A stretch of DNA of 64,000 bases, taken from positions 26,435-90,434 of the forward strand of contig JAEDED010000009.1 of assembly GCA_016293495.1 (NCBI GenBank). The letters run 5' to 3'. This document shows positions 52,481-60,530 of this stretch, piece by piece (position 1 is the stretch's first letter; every line of letters starts with the position of its first letter). Origin of the DNA: Treponema sp. GTDB taxonomy: Bacteria; Spirochaetota; Spirochaetia; Treponematales; Treponemataceae. Below the pieces are notes generated by a model that ran no database searches, was not told the DNA's origin, and worked only from the letters and a program-made list of their open reading frames with translations. The translations under genes were made by a program, and so were the position numbers.

Positions 52481-53347
52481 ATGAAAATCAATCTTCAAAA
52501 AATGATTATTGGGGCAATTCTTATTACCTCATCAGTGTCGGTTTTTGCTGCACCCAAATTCAACAGCAAAAAATCTATTTCAGTTTTGAGTCGTGAAGAT
52601 GGTAGTGGAACTCGTGGGGCTTTCATCGAACTTTTTGGCATTGAAAAAAAAGATGCTAATGGCAAAAAAGTTGATTACACAACAGATGAAGCAGCCATTA
52701 CAAATTCCACAGCAGTAATGCTAACAAGTGTTGCTGGTGACAGTTATGCAATCGGTTATGTTTCTTTAGGTTCATTGAACGATTCTGTAAAGGCCGTAAA
52801 AATTGATGGTGCCGATGCCACAGTTGCCAACATCAATAATGGCTCGTACAAAATCAGTCGTCCATTTAATATTGCAGTAAAAGAAGGTCTGTCCCCAGTT
52901 GCCCAGGATTTTGTAAACTTTATTATAAGCGATGAAGGTCAGAAAATTATCGCAGCCAACAAATATATCAAAATCCAGAATACAAAGGCTTATGCTTCAA
53001 GCAAAGCAAGCGGAAAAGTTGTAGTTGCAGGTTCATCTTCAGTTTCTCCAGTTATGGAAAAGTTGATTGAAAGTTACAAGACCGTAAATCCAAATGCAAA
53101 AATTGAACTTCAGACTTCTGACAGCACAACAGGAGTTACAAATGCTATCAACGGAACTTGTGATATTGGAATGGCCAGCCGCGCCCTCAAAGACAGCGAA
53201 AAAGCAAAAGGTGTTCAGGAAGTTACAATCGCCATCGATGGAATTGCAGTAATCGTAAATAAAGCAAACCCAGTTGAAAATATGACAAAAGCTCAGGTAG
53301 AACAGATTTTTACAGGAAAAGTTTCTAAGTGGGTAGATGTTAAATAA
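52481..53347 (+). CDS. pstS: Phosphate-binding protein PstS, circularly permuted
   Basis: PstS binds phosphate in the periplasm or at the surface and feeds PstCAB. The 288-residue protein has a signal peptide (cleavage near VFAA, residues 21-24). The order of parts is reversed from canonical PstS: residues 33-163 hold what is normally the second half (SREDGSGTRGAFIELFGIE at 38-56, then AITNSTAVMLTSVAGD, GSYKISRPFNIA and DEGQKIIA), and 178-288 hold what is normally the first half (GKVVVAGSSSVSPVMEKL, QTSDSTTGVTNAINGTCDIG, MASRALKDSE, IFTGKVSKW). The phosphate-binding groups (SGTRG and GSSSVSP) are intact. AAGGAG precedes the ATG. Confidence 0.9.
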   Translation: MKINLQKMIIGAILITSSVSVFAAPKFNSKKSISVLSREDGSGTRGAFIELFGIEKKDANGKKVDYTTDEAAITNSTAVMLTSVAGDSYAIGYVSLGSLNDSVKAVKIDGADATVANINNGSYKISRPFNIAVKEGLSPVAQDFVNFIISDEGQKIIAANKYIKIQNTKAYASSKASGKVVVAGSSSVSPVMEKLIESYKTVNPNAKIELQTSDSTTGVTNAINGTCDIGMASRALKDSEKAKGVQEVTIAIDGIAVIVNKANPVENMTKAQVEQIFTGKVSKWVDVK

Positions 53348-53366
53348 CTATTTATAATTCATTTTT

Positions 53367-53403
53367 GGACCTTCAGCGCTTTAATCTGGAGGTCCTTTTT
53401 TTT
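53367..53403 (+). terminator. Terminator of pstS
   Basis: GGACCTTCAG and CTGGAGGTCC form a 10-bp stem with eight T's after it. The T tract runs straight into the next Pho box. Confidence 0.9.
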
Positions 53404-53452
53404 ACAAAAACTTTACAGAATGTTCTCAGGAAATTTACAAAGGTTTTATAAA
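53401..53452 (+). promoter_or_regulatory. Pho box and promoter of pstCAB-phoU-yibE/F
   Basis: Units TTTACAaaaac, TTTACAgaatg, TTCTCAggaaa and TTTACAaaggt (53401-53444) are followed after 2 bases by TATAAA (53447-53452). The predicted start (about 53459) is next to the ATG at 53461, so the mRNA would be leaderless. Confidence 0.83.
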
Positions 53453-53460
53453 GTAAGAAC

Positions 53461-54309
53461 ATGAAAATTAAAGAGAAATTGTGGGAAATTATTTTTCTTC
53501 TGGCAGCAGGCTTTAGTATTCTTGCTGTTCTACTTATCTGTCTGTTTTTATTTGCAAATGGAATTCCTGCTATGCACAAAATTGGGCTTACAGAATTTTT
53601 GTTTGGAACTAAATGGAAGCCGGGAAATGATCTTTATGGCATTTTCCCAATGATTGTAGGAAGTCTTTATGTAACTGCAGGGGCTATTATTGTTGGTGTT
53701 CCTATCGGCCTTATGACTGCTGTTTTTTTATCTAAGTTTTGCCCTGTCTGGCTGCATAAAATCTTAAAACCGGCAATTGATTTACTCGCCGGGATTCCAA
53801 GTGTTGTTTACGGATTTTTCGGGCTCATGGTGATTGTGCCGGCGGTAAGAAATGTATTTGGAGGAAACGGTTCTTCAATTCTTACTGCAAGCCTTCTTTT
53901 AGGCATGATGATTTTACCTACAATTATTTCTGTTTCGGAAAGTTCATTGAATGCAGTTCCTGGAAGCTACTATGAAGGAAGCCGTGCTTTAGGTGCTACC
54001 CATGAACGAAGTGTGTTTATGACAATGTTACCGGCAGCTCGCTCCGGAATTATGGCAGGAATTATTCTTGGAATTGGCCGCGCTATTGGTGAAACTATGG
54101 CCGTAATTATGGTTGCAGGAAATCAGGCCAGAATCCCAGATTCAATTTTGAAAGGTGTGCGAACTCTTACAGCAAACATTGTCATAGAAATGGGGTATGC
54201 AACGGATCTTCATCGTGAAGCACTGATCGCAACAGGTGTGGTTTTGTTTGTTTTTATATTGCTGATTAATCTAAGTTTTAATCTTATTAAAAATAGAGGT
54301 AAGAGATGA
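53461..54309 (+). CDS. pstC: Phosphate ABC transporter permease PstC
   Basis: The 282-residue inner-membrane protein has about six spans, the PstC-type GTKWKPGNDLYGIFPMIVGS and the binding-protein-dependent permease EAA loop (YYEGSRALGATHERSVFMTM, then LPAARSGIMAGIILGIGRAI). No ribosome site precedes the ATG, consistent with leaderless translation. It overlaps pstA by 4 bases. Confidence 0.96.
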   Translation: MKIKEKLWEIIFLLAAGFSILAVLLICLFLFANGIPAMHKIGLTEFLFGTKWKPGNDLYGIFPMIVGSLYVTAGAIIVGVPIGLMTAVFLSKFCPVWLHKILKPAIDLLAGIPSVVYGFFGLMVIVPAVRNVFGGNGSSILTASLLLGMMILPTIISVSESSLNAVPGSYYEGSRALGATHERSVFMTMLPAARSGIMAGIILGIGRAIGETMAVIMVAGNQARIPDSILKGVRTLTANIVIEMGYATDLHREALIATGVVLFVFILLINLSFNLIKNRGKR

Positions 54310-55130
54310 GTATTTCAAAAAATATAAAATCAGGATTTGTTCGAACTTCTGTTTATTTATGTGCAGGCCTCACTCTGGCGGTTTTGCTTTTTATGATTGC
54401 TTACATTCTTGTAAAAGGCGTTCCATTCTTGCGAAGCGAGTTGTTCAGCTGGCAGTACACTTCGGAAAACTGTTCGGTTGTGCCAGCACTGGTGAACACT
54501 TTGCTCATGACGGTGATGGCTTTGTTGCTGGCGGTACCCCTAGGAATCGGAAGTGCAATTTATCTTGTGGAGTATGCTGGGAAAGGCAACCGGTTTGTAA
54601 AAATTGTGAGAATGACAACAGAAACTTTAACAGGGATTCCTTCTATTATTTACGGACTTTTTGGAATGCTTTTATTTGTTGGATTTTTGCACTGGGGCTA
54701 TTCCTTAATGGCGGGCGCTACAACTGTAGCAATCATGATTTTGCCTACGATTATGCGTACTACGGAAGAAGCTTTGCTTTCCATTCCAGATTCGTTCCGG
54801 GAAGGAAGCTTTGGCTTAGGGGCTGGGAAACTGCGGACGGTATTTAGGATTATTTTACCAAATGCTGTACCAGGTATTTTAAGCGGTATTATTCTTGCAA
54901 CTGGGCGTGTGGTTGGTGAGACTGCTGCACTGATTTACACTGCGGGAACAGTTGCTCAAGTGCCTGCAAATATTATGGGCTCCGGACGAACTCTTGCAAT
55001 TCATATGTATGTTTTGAGTTCCGAAGGGTTGCATACTGGCCAGGCGTTTGCTACGGCAGTGGTGTTATTGACAATGGTTATTGGAATAAATGGGCTGGCA
55101 AATTTAATAGCAAGGAAAATCAAAAGGTAG
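54306..55130 (+). CDS. pstA: Phosphate ABC transporter permease PstA
   Basis: The 274-residue partner of PstC has ENCSVVPALVNTLLMTVMAL and the EAA loop SFREGSFGLGAGKLRTVFRI followed by GETAALIYTAG. It starts in an ATGA overlap with pstC. Confidence 0.96.
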   Translation: MSISKNIKSGFVRTSVYLCAGLTLAVLLFMIAYILVKGVPFLRSELFSWQYTSENCSVVPALVNTLLMTVMALLLAVPLGIGSAIYLVEYAGKGNRFVKIVRMTTETLTGIPSIIYGLFGMLLFVGFLHWGYSLMAGATTVAIMILPTIMRTTEEALLSIPDSFREGSFGLGAGKLRTVFRIILPNAVPGILSGIILATGRVVGETAALIYTAGTVAQVPANIMGSGRTLAIHMYVLSSEGLHTGQAFATAVVLLTMVIGINGLANLIARKIKR

Positions 55131-55138
55131 GTTAAAAA

Positions 55139-55891
55139 ATGAATAAAATAGAAATAAAAAATCTTGATTTATATTACGGCAGTTTTCATGCACTTAAAAA
55201 TATAAATCTTGAAATTCCTGAAAATAAAATTACAGCTTTTATCGGACCTTCAGGTTGCGGTAAATCTACATTGCTAAAATCTATCAATCGCATGAATGAT
55301 ATGGTGGAAGGTTGCCGGATTGAAGGCGAGATTCTTCTGGGGCATGAAAATATCCTTTCTAAATCCACCGATGTAAACCTCCTCCGTAAAAATGTGGGTA
55401 TGGTTTTCCAGAAGCCAAATCCTTTTCCAATGAGCATTTACGACAATATTGCTTACGGACCTCGCACTCATGGAATTAAAAAACGAAGTGAACTGGATGA
55501 GATTGTAGAAACTTCTTTGCGAAATGCTGCCATCTGGGATGAGTTTAAAGATAACCTGAAAAAGTCAGCTTTGGAATTAAGCGGCGGGCAGCAGCAGAGA
55601 CTTTGCATTGCCCGTGCTTTAGCGGTTCAGCCGGATGTATTGTTGATGGATGAACCTACATCAGCCTTGGATCCTATTTCAACTTCAAAAATTGAAGACT
55701 GCGTTTTACAGCTTAAAGAAAAGTACACAATCATAATTGTAACTCACAACATGCAACAGGCAGTTCGAATTAGTGACAAAACCGTTTTCTTCTTGCTAGG
55801 TGAGATTATCGAATCCGGTGACACCGAACAGATTTTTAGTAAGCCGAAGATGAAGAAGACGGAAGATTATATTACAGGAAGGTTTGGTTGA
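55139..55891 (+). CDS. pstB: Phosphate ABC transporter ATPase PstB
   Basis: The 250-residue ATPase has Walker A GPSGCGKST, the Pst-specific LLKSINRMNDMV, the Q-loop in VGMVFQKPNPFPMSIYDNIA, the signature LSGGQQQRLCIARAL, and Walker B VLLMDEPTSALDP. Confidence 0.98.
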   Translation: MNKIEIKNLDLYYGSFHALKNINLEIPENKITAFIGPSGCGKSTLLKSINRMNDMVEGCRIEGEILLGHENILSKSTDVNLLRKNVGMVFQKPNPFPMSIYDNIAYGPRTHGIKKRSELDEIVETSLRNAAIWDEFKDNLKKSALELSGGQQQRLCIARALAVQPDVLLMDEPTSALDPISTSKIEDCVLQLKEKYTIIIVTHNMQQAVRISDKTVFFLLGEIIESGDTEQIFSKPKMKKTEDYITGRFG

Positions 55892-55892
55892 T

Positions 55893-56528
55893 ATGCGTGA
55901 AAAATATGAAGAAGAATTACGAAAGCTGAATGTTTCCATCATCAACATGGGAAAAATGATTGAGATTGCAATTGAAAGTTCCATGCTGGCTCTGATGGGA
56001 CGGGATGTAGAGGCTGCTAAACAAGTTGCAAAAAATGACGAAGCCATTAACGACATGGAGCGTGATATTGAAGCTCAGTGCATGAAGCTTCTTCTCCAGC
56101 AGCAGCCCATGGCAACAGACCTGCGTCTGATTACAGCGGCTCTTAAAATGATTACCGACATGGAGCGAATTGGAGACCACGCTGTAGATGTAGCGGACCT
56201 GGTTCTGAATGTTCCCGACTGCAAGTACGGCAAGATGAACGAGATTATTGAGCTTTCAACAGAGATTATAAAAATGCTTCACAATGCGGTTCAGTCTTAC
56301 ATAGAAAAAGATTACAACAAAGCAAAAACTGTAATTGCTCATGACGATGTAATCGACAAGCTATATCACGTCATAAAAGCGGACCTGATTCAGAAAATCC
56401 GGGAAACCAGCGAAGGCGAAACAATTTTGGATTATCTTCTTATTGCAAAATACATTGAGCGAATTGGTGACCACGCTACGAACATTGCAGAATGGGTTAT
56501 TTTTGCGCTGACTGGGGAAAGAGAATGA
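55893..56528 (+). CDS. phoU: Phosphate signalling protein PhoU
   Basis: PhoU links PstSCAB to the PhoR kinase and damps Pho expression when phosphate is sufficient. I choose the ATG at 55893 (211 residues), just after the pstB stop, with AGGAAGG upstream. Two three-helix repeats carry the metal-binding motifs ITDMERIGDHAVDVADL and AKYIERIGDHATNIAEW. Confidence 0.96.
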   Translation: MREKYEEELRKLNVSIINMGKMIEIAIESSMLALMGRDVEAAKQVAKNDEAINDMERDIEAQCMKLLLQQQPMATDLRLITAALKMITDMERIGDHAVDVADLVLNVPDCKYGKMNEIIELSTEIIKMLHNAVQSYIEKDYNKAKTVIAHDDVIDKLYHVIKADLIQKIRETSEGETILDYLLIAKYIERIGDHATNIAEWVIFALTGERE

Positions 56529-57661
56529 AATCTCAGAACGCCCCCGCTTTGCTTTCAGGTCTGTCCCTCCTGTTTATAATCGTTCTTCTTGCACTTCCCA
56601 CTGGTTTTGAGGGTGCCTATCAGTTCAAAGATGCGGTTAAGTGCAAAGTGAAAATTCTTGAAGTTAACAATTCCAGTCTTATTGATACAGGCCTTATCCG
56701 CACAGGACAGCAGGTTTGTAGAGTTAAGTTTTTGAATGGAAGTTTTAAGGGACAAACCTCTGAAGGATGGAACATGCTCAGCGGTGCACTTTCCCAGGAC
56801 AAGCTTTTTCGTTCTGGGGATAAAGCGCAGGCAATTGTTCATCATGATGGAGAAGAAATTATTTCTGTAAATCTTATTGATTATTATCGTTTGGATGGAG
56901 AACTAATTCTCGCCGTTACCTTTGCACTTTTTTTGATTATTTTTGCACGGGGAATTGGGGTTAGGTCAGTGCTGTCTTTTGTAGTTTCAATTCTTGTTTT
57001 GTGGAAAATTCTTGTGCCGCTTTTTCTAAAAGGGTTTAATCCCATTTTTACAGGGCTTGTTACAGTTGCAATTATGACTTTTATAATACTTGTCCTTGTT
57101 TACGGCTTTGACAAAAAATTGCTGGCTTCTTTTTGCGGTGCAATGTCCGGTATTCTATTTGCCATGATTCTTTCTACAATTTGCAGTCGTGCTTTTCATA
57201 TTCATGGTGCAGTTATGCATAATTCAGAAGCACTTTTATATTCCGGGTTTGCAGATTTAAACCTGACACAAATCTTTATGGCTTCAGTTTGTATTGGTGC
57301 CAGCGGTTCAATAATGGATTTAAGCGTTGATATTACCTCTGCAGTTTCTGAAGTTGTCCGCAATTGTCCAACGATTTCAAAAAAAGAAGCTATAAAATCT
57401 GGACTCACAGTTGCTAGGGCCGCCATGGGAACAATGACTACAACTTTGTTACTTGCATATTCTGGAACTTGTATTGCTATGCTTATGACTTTTATGGCCC
57501 AAGGAACACCAATTTATAATATTCTGAATAACAATGTGGTAGCTTCTGAAATCATCAACACAATTGCAGGAAGTTTTGGGCTTGCTATGACAGCACCACT
57601 TACAGCTGTAATTGCAGGAACAGTGCTGACTGAAAAGAAAGCACATTTTACAAAATCTTAA
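56525..57661 (+). CDS. YibE/F-family membrane protein
   Basis: The 378-residue protein starts in an ATGA overlap with phoU (ATG 56525). It has an N-terminal span, an extracytoplasmic beta-type domain (KCKVKILEVNNSSLIDTGLI, about residues 36-135), then about seven spans with ARGIGVRSVLSFVVSILVLW and the family motif SVCIGASGSIMDLSVDITSA. The biochemical role of YibE/F is unknown. Its place at the end of pstCAB-phoU suggests a job in phosphate or ion balance. Its last codons overlap the next Pho box. Confidence 0.87.
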   Translation: MKSQNAPALLSGLSLLFIIVLLALPTGFEGAYQFKDAVKCKVKILEVNNSSLIDTGLIRTGQQVCRVKFLNGSFKGQTSEGWNMLSGALSQDKLFRSGDKAQAIVHHDGEEIISVNLIDYYRLDGELILAVTFALFLIIFARGIGVRSVLSFVVSILVLWKILVPLFLKGFNPIFTGLVTVAIMTFIILVLVYGFDKKLLASFCGAMSGILFAMILSTICSRAFHIHGAVMHNSEALLYSGFADLNLTQIFMASVCIGASGSIMDLSVDITSAVSEVVRNCPTISKKEAIKSGLTVARAAMGTMTTTLLLAYSGTCIAMLMTFMAQGTPIYNILNNNVVASEIINTIAGSFGLAMTAPLTAVIAGTVLTEKKAHFTKS

Positions 57662-57698
57662 CAAATTCTTAATTAAAACTTAATCTGAACCCATTAAT
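57647..57698 (+). promoter_or_regulatory. Pho box of the beta-barrel gene
   Basis: Units TTTACAaaatc, TTAACAaattc, TTAATTaaaac and TTAATCtgaac (57647-57690) overlap the stop of the YibE/F gene. A weak -10 (ATTAAT, 57693-57698) follows after 2 bases, as at the other boxes. Confidence 0.72.
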
Positions 57699-57701
57699 TT
57701 A

Positions 57702-57771
57702 TCCTTGTCATTTGAAATCTGCAGTTTGAAGTTAAAGACAAATTGCAAAATCAAGTTTCAGATGGCAAGGA
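57702..57771 (+). promoter_or_regulatory. Hairpin covering the ribosome site of the beta-barrel gene
   Basis: Bases 57702-57718 pair with 57755-57771 over 17 positions (three wobbles), and the 3' arm contains AAGGA, the ribosome site of the gene. Inside, GCAGTTT and AAATTGC make a further 7-bp stem. Confidence 0.65.
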
Positions 57772-57777
57772 TATTTT

Positions 57778-58908
57778 ATGAAAAAAATAATATCTGCTTT
57801 GATGGCAGGCATGATGGTTTGCGGTGCAGTGAGTGCTCAGTCAATTAAAATCGCAAATACTTTTGGAGGGGACGCTGACAGTACTGGAGGTTCTGATTTG
57901 TTTACATTCCAAAATCAGAAAGATGATGAAGGTTCTTACAAAAATGAATTCGGAAACGAAACTCGTGTTAGCGACAGACTTCAGATTGACGCAAGTGGAG
58001 AAAAGTTTGATGGTCGTGTTCGTTTGGAATTTGACACAACAAAACTTAATGGAAAAGAAAGCACAATTCGCCTTCGTGGTTATGGTCGTTTTAAGCCTAT
58101 AGATCAGTTTCAGCTTATTGCAGGAAATGATTTTTCTACAAAAGTTGTAGTGGATGCAGGTTATTTAGCAGCCAGTGATGATAATCCAAAATATGGCCGT
58201 ATTTTGCAAAGTGGATTTGGTGCAATCAGTAACTGGACATTCGGAGAAGAGAAAAATATAAACGTAAAACTTGCAGGTGGATTCCGAGGAACAGATAATT
58301 CCTTCCTGGATAAAGATTCACTTGGTTTGGATGCCGGTTTAAGTTTTGGCATGAGAAATGTTTTTTCTGCGGGTGCTACATTCCAGAATGCGACAAGTAA
58401 CAGTCCTTCTATTGCTGGCTTTGCAGGTCTTAATGCAGTTGAAAATCTTACTTTAAATGTAGCCTACATTTACAACGATACAGATACAGATTACATAACA
58501 AAGACTGCAAAAAATGCTGTGAGTTTGACAGCCGGCTATAATTTCAAAGATGCAGGGCTTTTTATCGCTGCTGATGTAATTTCGGCACTTGGAAACGAAT
58601 ACCTTGAAAAGGGTGAAACAAAAACTTACGAAAAATCTGGTGTAGCTATCATCCCATTCCTTACAAAACTCAATCTAGCATACAAAGCTACAGATAACAT
58701 TACAGTTGGCGCAAAAGCAAAAGTAGCAATGATGATTGGAGATTCAGATTCTGTAAAAACTGAAATCTATCCAAATGTAACTTACAAATTGCCAAACAAA
58801 ATGGGCAGTCTTACAACAGGCCTTCGTTTGAATCTTGATAACAAAGGTCTTTCAAAGTTCGCAATTCCTTTCAACTGGAAATGCACATTAGCTGAAATCA
58901 AAAACTAA
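57778..58908 (+). CDS. Pho-regulated outer-membrane beta-barrel protein (putative porin)
   Basis: The 376-residue protein has a signal peptide (cleavage near VSAQS). The rest alternates short beta-like strands rich in Gly, Asn, Asp and aromatics (KFDGRVRLEFDTTKLNG, STIRLRGYGRFKPIDQFQLI, NAVSLTAGYNFKDAGLFIAA). It resembles spirochaetal barrel proteins in style only; it is not a recognisable PhoE or OprP. Its Pho box and its place before alkaline phosphatase suggest entry of phosphate or phosphate esters. alkaline phosphatase follows after 32 bases. Confidence 0.72.
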   Translation: MKKIISALMAGMMVCGAVSAQSIKIANTFGGDADSTGGSDLFTFQNQKDDEGSYKNEFGNETRVSDRLQIDASGEKFDGRVRLEFDTTKLNGKESTIRLRGYGRFKPIDQFQLIAGNDFSTKVVVDAGYLAASDDNPKYGRILQSGFGAISNWTFGEEKNINVKLAGGFRGTDNSFLDKDSLGLDAGLSFGMRNVFSAGATFQNATSNSPSIAGFAGLNAVENLTLNVAYIYNDTDTDYITKTAKNAVSLTAGYNFKDAGLFIAADVISALGNEYLEKGETKTYEKSGVAIIPFLTKLNLAYKATDNITVGAKAKVAMMIGDSDSVKTEIYPNVTYKLPNKMGSLTTGLRLNLDNKGLSKFAIPFNWKCTLAEIKN

Positions 58909-58940
58909 GGCTTTCGCCGTAAAAATAAACGAGGTATAAA

Positions 58941-60458
58941 ATGAAAAAATCAAAACTTACAAGTGCAGTTCTTTTAGCATTTCTTGGACTTTCTGCTGTT
59001 CATGCAGAAACAAAAATTGCTGCAACACCAACAGGGAAAGGTGCTCCAAAATATGTGTTCATGTTTGTTGGTGACGGAATGAGTTACCCACAGATTCAGA
59101 GTGCAGCTTACTACATTGGTAAAGACGCAGCAGGCATTGTTGATGATGTTAAAAAATCTTCTAACGCTTCTGACTCACCTAAGATGAAAGCCTTGAGCTT
59201 TTACCAGTTCCCAATTTCAGGTTCTGCTAGCACTTACGATGCAACTTCTTTTGCACCAGATTCAGCTTCAACTGCAACATCAATTTTCACAGGTTACAAA
59301 ACTCACTCTTCTTCAATCAATGTGGACATCTCTAAAAAGATTAAGTACCGCACAATCGCAGAACAGCTTCGTGATCAGAAAAAGTGGAAGATTGGTGTAA
59401 TCTCGACAGTAAACTTGAATCACGCAACACCTGCAGCAACTTATGCTCACCAGGCAAGCCGCAAATCAAACTACCCAATCGGACTTGAACTTGTTGAATC
59501 AAATTTTGATTATTTTGCCGGCGGTGCTTTGATGGAACCACAGGACAAAAACAAAGACAAAACTTCAATCTACGATTTGGCAAAAAAAGCAGGCTACACA
59601 GTTTGTTTTAATCAGAAGTCAGCAGCTGCACTTAAAAATGGCGACAAAGCTCTTGTAGTTGCAGAAACCCTTGCAGATTCAGATTCCATGAGCTACGACA
59701 ACGACCGCAAAGATGGAGAATGGTCACTTCGTGATTATGTTCGCAAAGGAATTGAAGTTCTTGATAACAAAACAGGCTTTTTCATGATGGTAGAAGGTGG
59801 AAAAGTTGACTGGGCCTGCCATGCCAATGACGCACGCTCTTCAATTGCCGATACACTTGCTATGAGTGAAGCTGTAGAAGAAGCAATCGACTTTTACAAC
59901 AAGCACCCAAAAGAAACTCTGATTCTTGTAACTGCAGACCACGAAACTGGTGGACTTACAATTGGTTATGCCGGAACAGACTACAATTTGTTCTTCCGCA
60001 CACTGGACGGTCAAAAAATCTCTTATGCAAAATATGATTCAGATTACGTTTCTGCTTACAAAAAGAATGGCGTAAGTTTTGAAACTGTTATGGCTGATGT
60101 TGAAAAACTCTTTGGCCTCAAAATGCCTGGCTCAAATGGTTCAGACACAAATGGTGGTCTTGTTCTCACAGATTACGAACTCGGTCGCATCAAAACTGCT
60201 TACGAAAAAACAATCAGAGGAGACAAGTCTCGTAATCAGCAGGAATATGATCTTTACGGAACTTACGAGCCTCTCACAATTACAATCACACATGTGCTCA
60301 ATGCTAAGTCTGGTCTTGGTTGGACTTCAAACAGCCATACAGGTTTACCAGTTCCAGTATTTGCCCTTGGTGCAGGTCAGGAAGAATTCAAAGGCTTCTA
60401 CGATAACACAGAAATCTACAAAAAAGTGGCAAAGCTTACTAAGGTTGTGAAAGATTAA
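58941..60458 (+). CDS. phoA: Alkaline phosphatase, PhoA family
   Basis: The 505-residue exported enzyme removes phosphate from esters. It has a signal peptide (cleavage near VHAET), the metal ligand D45 in FVGDGM, the nucleophile S108 in APDSASTATS, VEGGKVDWACHANDAR and the zinc-binding TADHETGG, and a late HTGLPVPVFALG. It shares the Pho-controlled transcript with the barrel gene. GAGG precedes the ATG. Confidence 0.95.
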   Translation: MKKSKLTSAVLLAFLGLSAVHAETKIAATPTGKGAPKYVFMFVGDGMSYPQIQSAAYYIGKDAAGIVDDVKKSSNASDSPKMKALSFYQFPISGSASTYDATSFAPDSASTATSIFTGYKTHSSSINVDISKKIKYRTIAEQLRDQKKWKIGVISTVNLNHATPAATYAHQASRKSNYPIGLELVESNFDYFAGGALMEPQDKNKDKTSIYDLAKKAGYTVCFNQKSAAALKNGDKALVVAETLADSDSMSYDNDRKDGEWSLRDYVRKGIEVLDNKTGFFMMVEGGKVDWACHANDARSSIADTLAMSEAVEEAIDFYNKHPKETLILVTADHETGGLTIGYAGTDYNLFFRTLDGQKISYAKYDSDYVSAYKKNGVSFETVMADVEKLFGLKMPGSNGSDTNGGLVLTDYELGRIKTAYEKTIRGDKSRNQQEYDLYGTYEPLTITITHVLNAKSGLGWTSNSHTGLPVPVFALGAGQEEFKGFYDNTEIYKKVAKLTKVVKD

Positions 60459-60468
60459 TAAGAAGTAT

Positions 60469-60504
60469 CCCCGTCCGGCTTGTTCCTCCTAAAGTTGGAC
60501 GGGG
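60469..60504 (+). terminator. Hairpin after alkaline phosphatase
   Basis: CCCCGTCC and GGACGGGG form a perfect 8-bp stem with a 20-base loop; the T tract is weak. The right arm overlaps the next -35 box. Confidence 0.65.
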
Positions 60505-60524
60505 GTTATTATTGTATGTATAAT
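60495..60524 (+). promoter_or_regulatory. Promoter of the HD-domain gene
   Basis: TTGGAC (60495-60500), 18 bases, TATAAT (60519-60524). The predicted start lies at about 60531, the A of the ATG. Confidence 0.7.
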
Positions 60525-60530
60525 ATAAGT

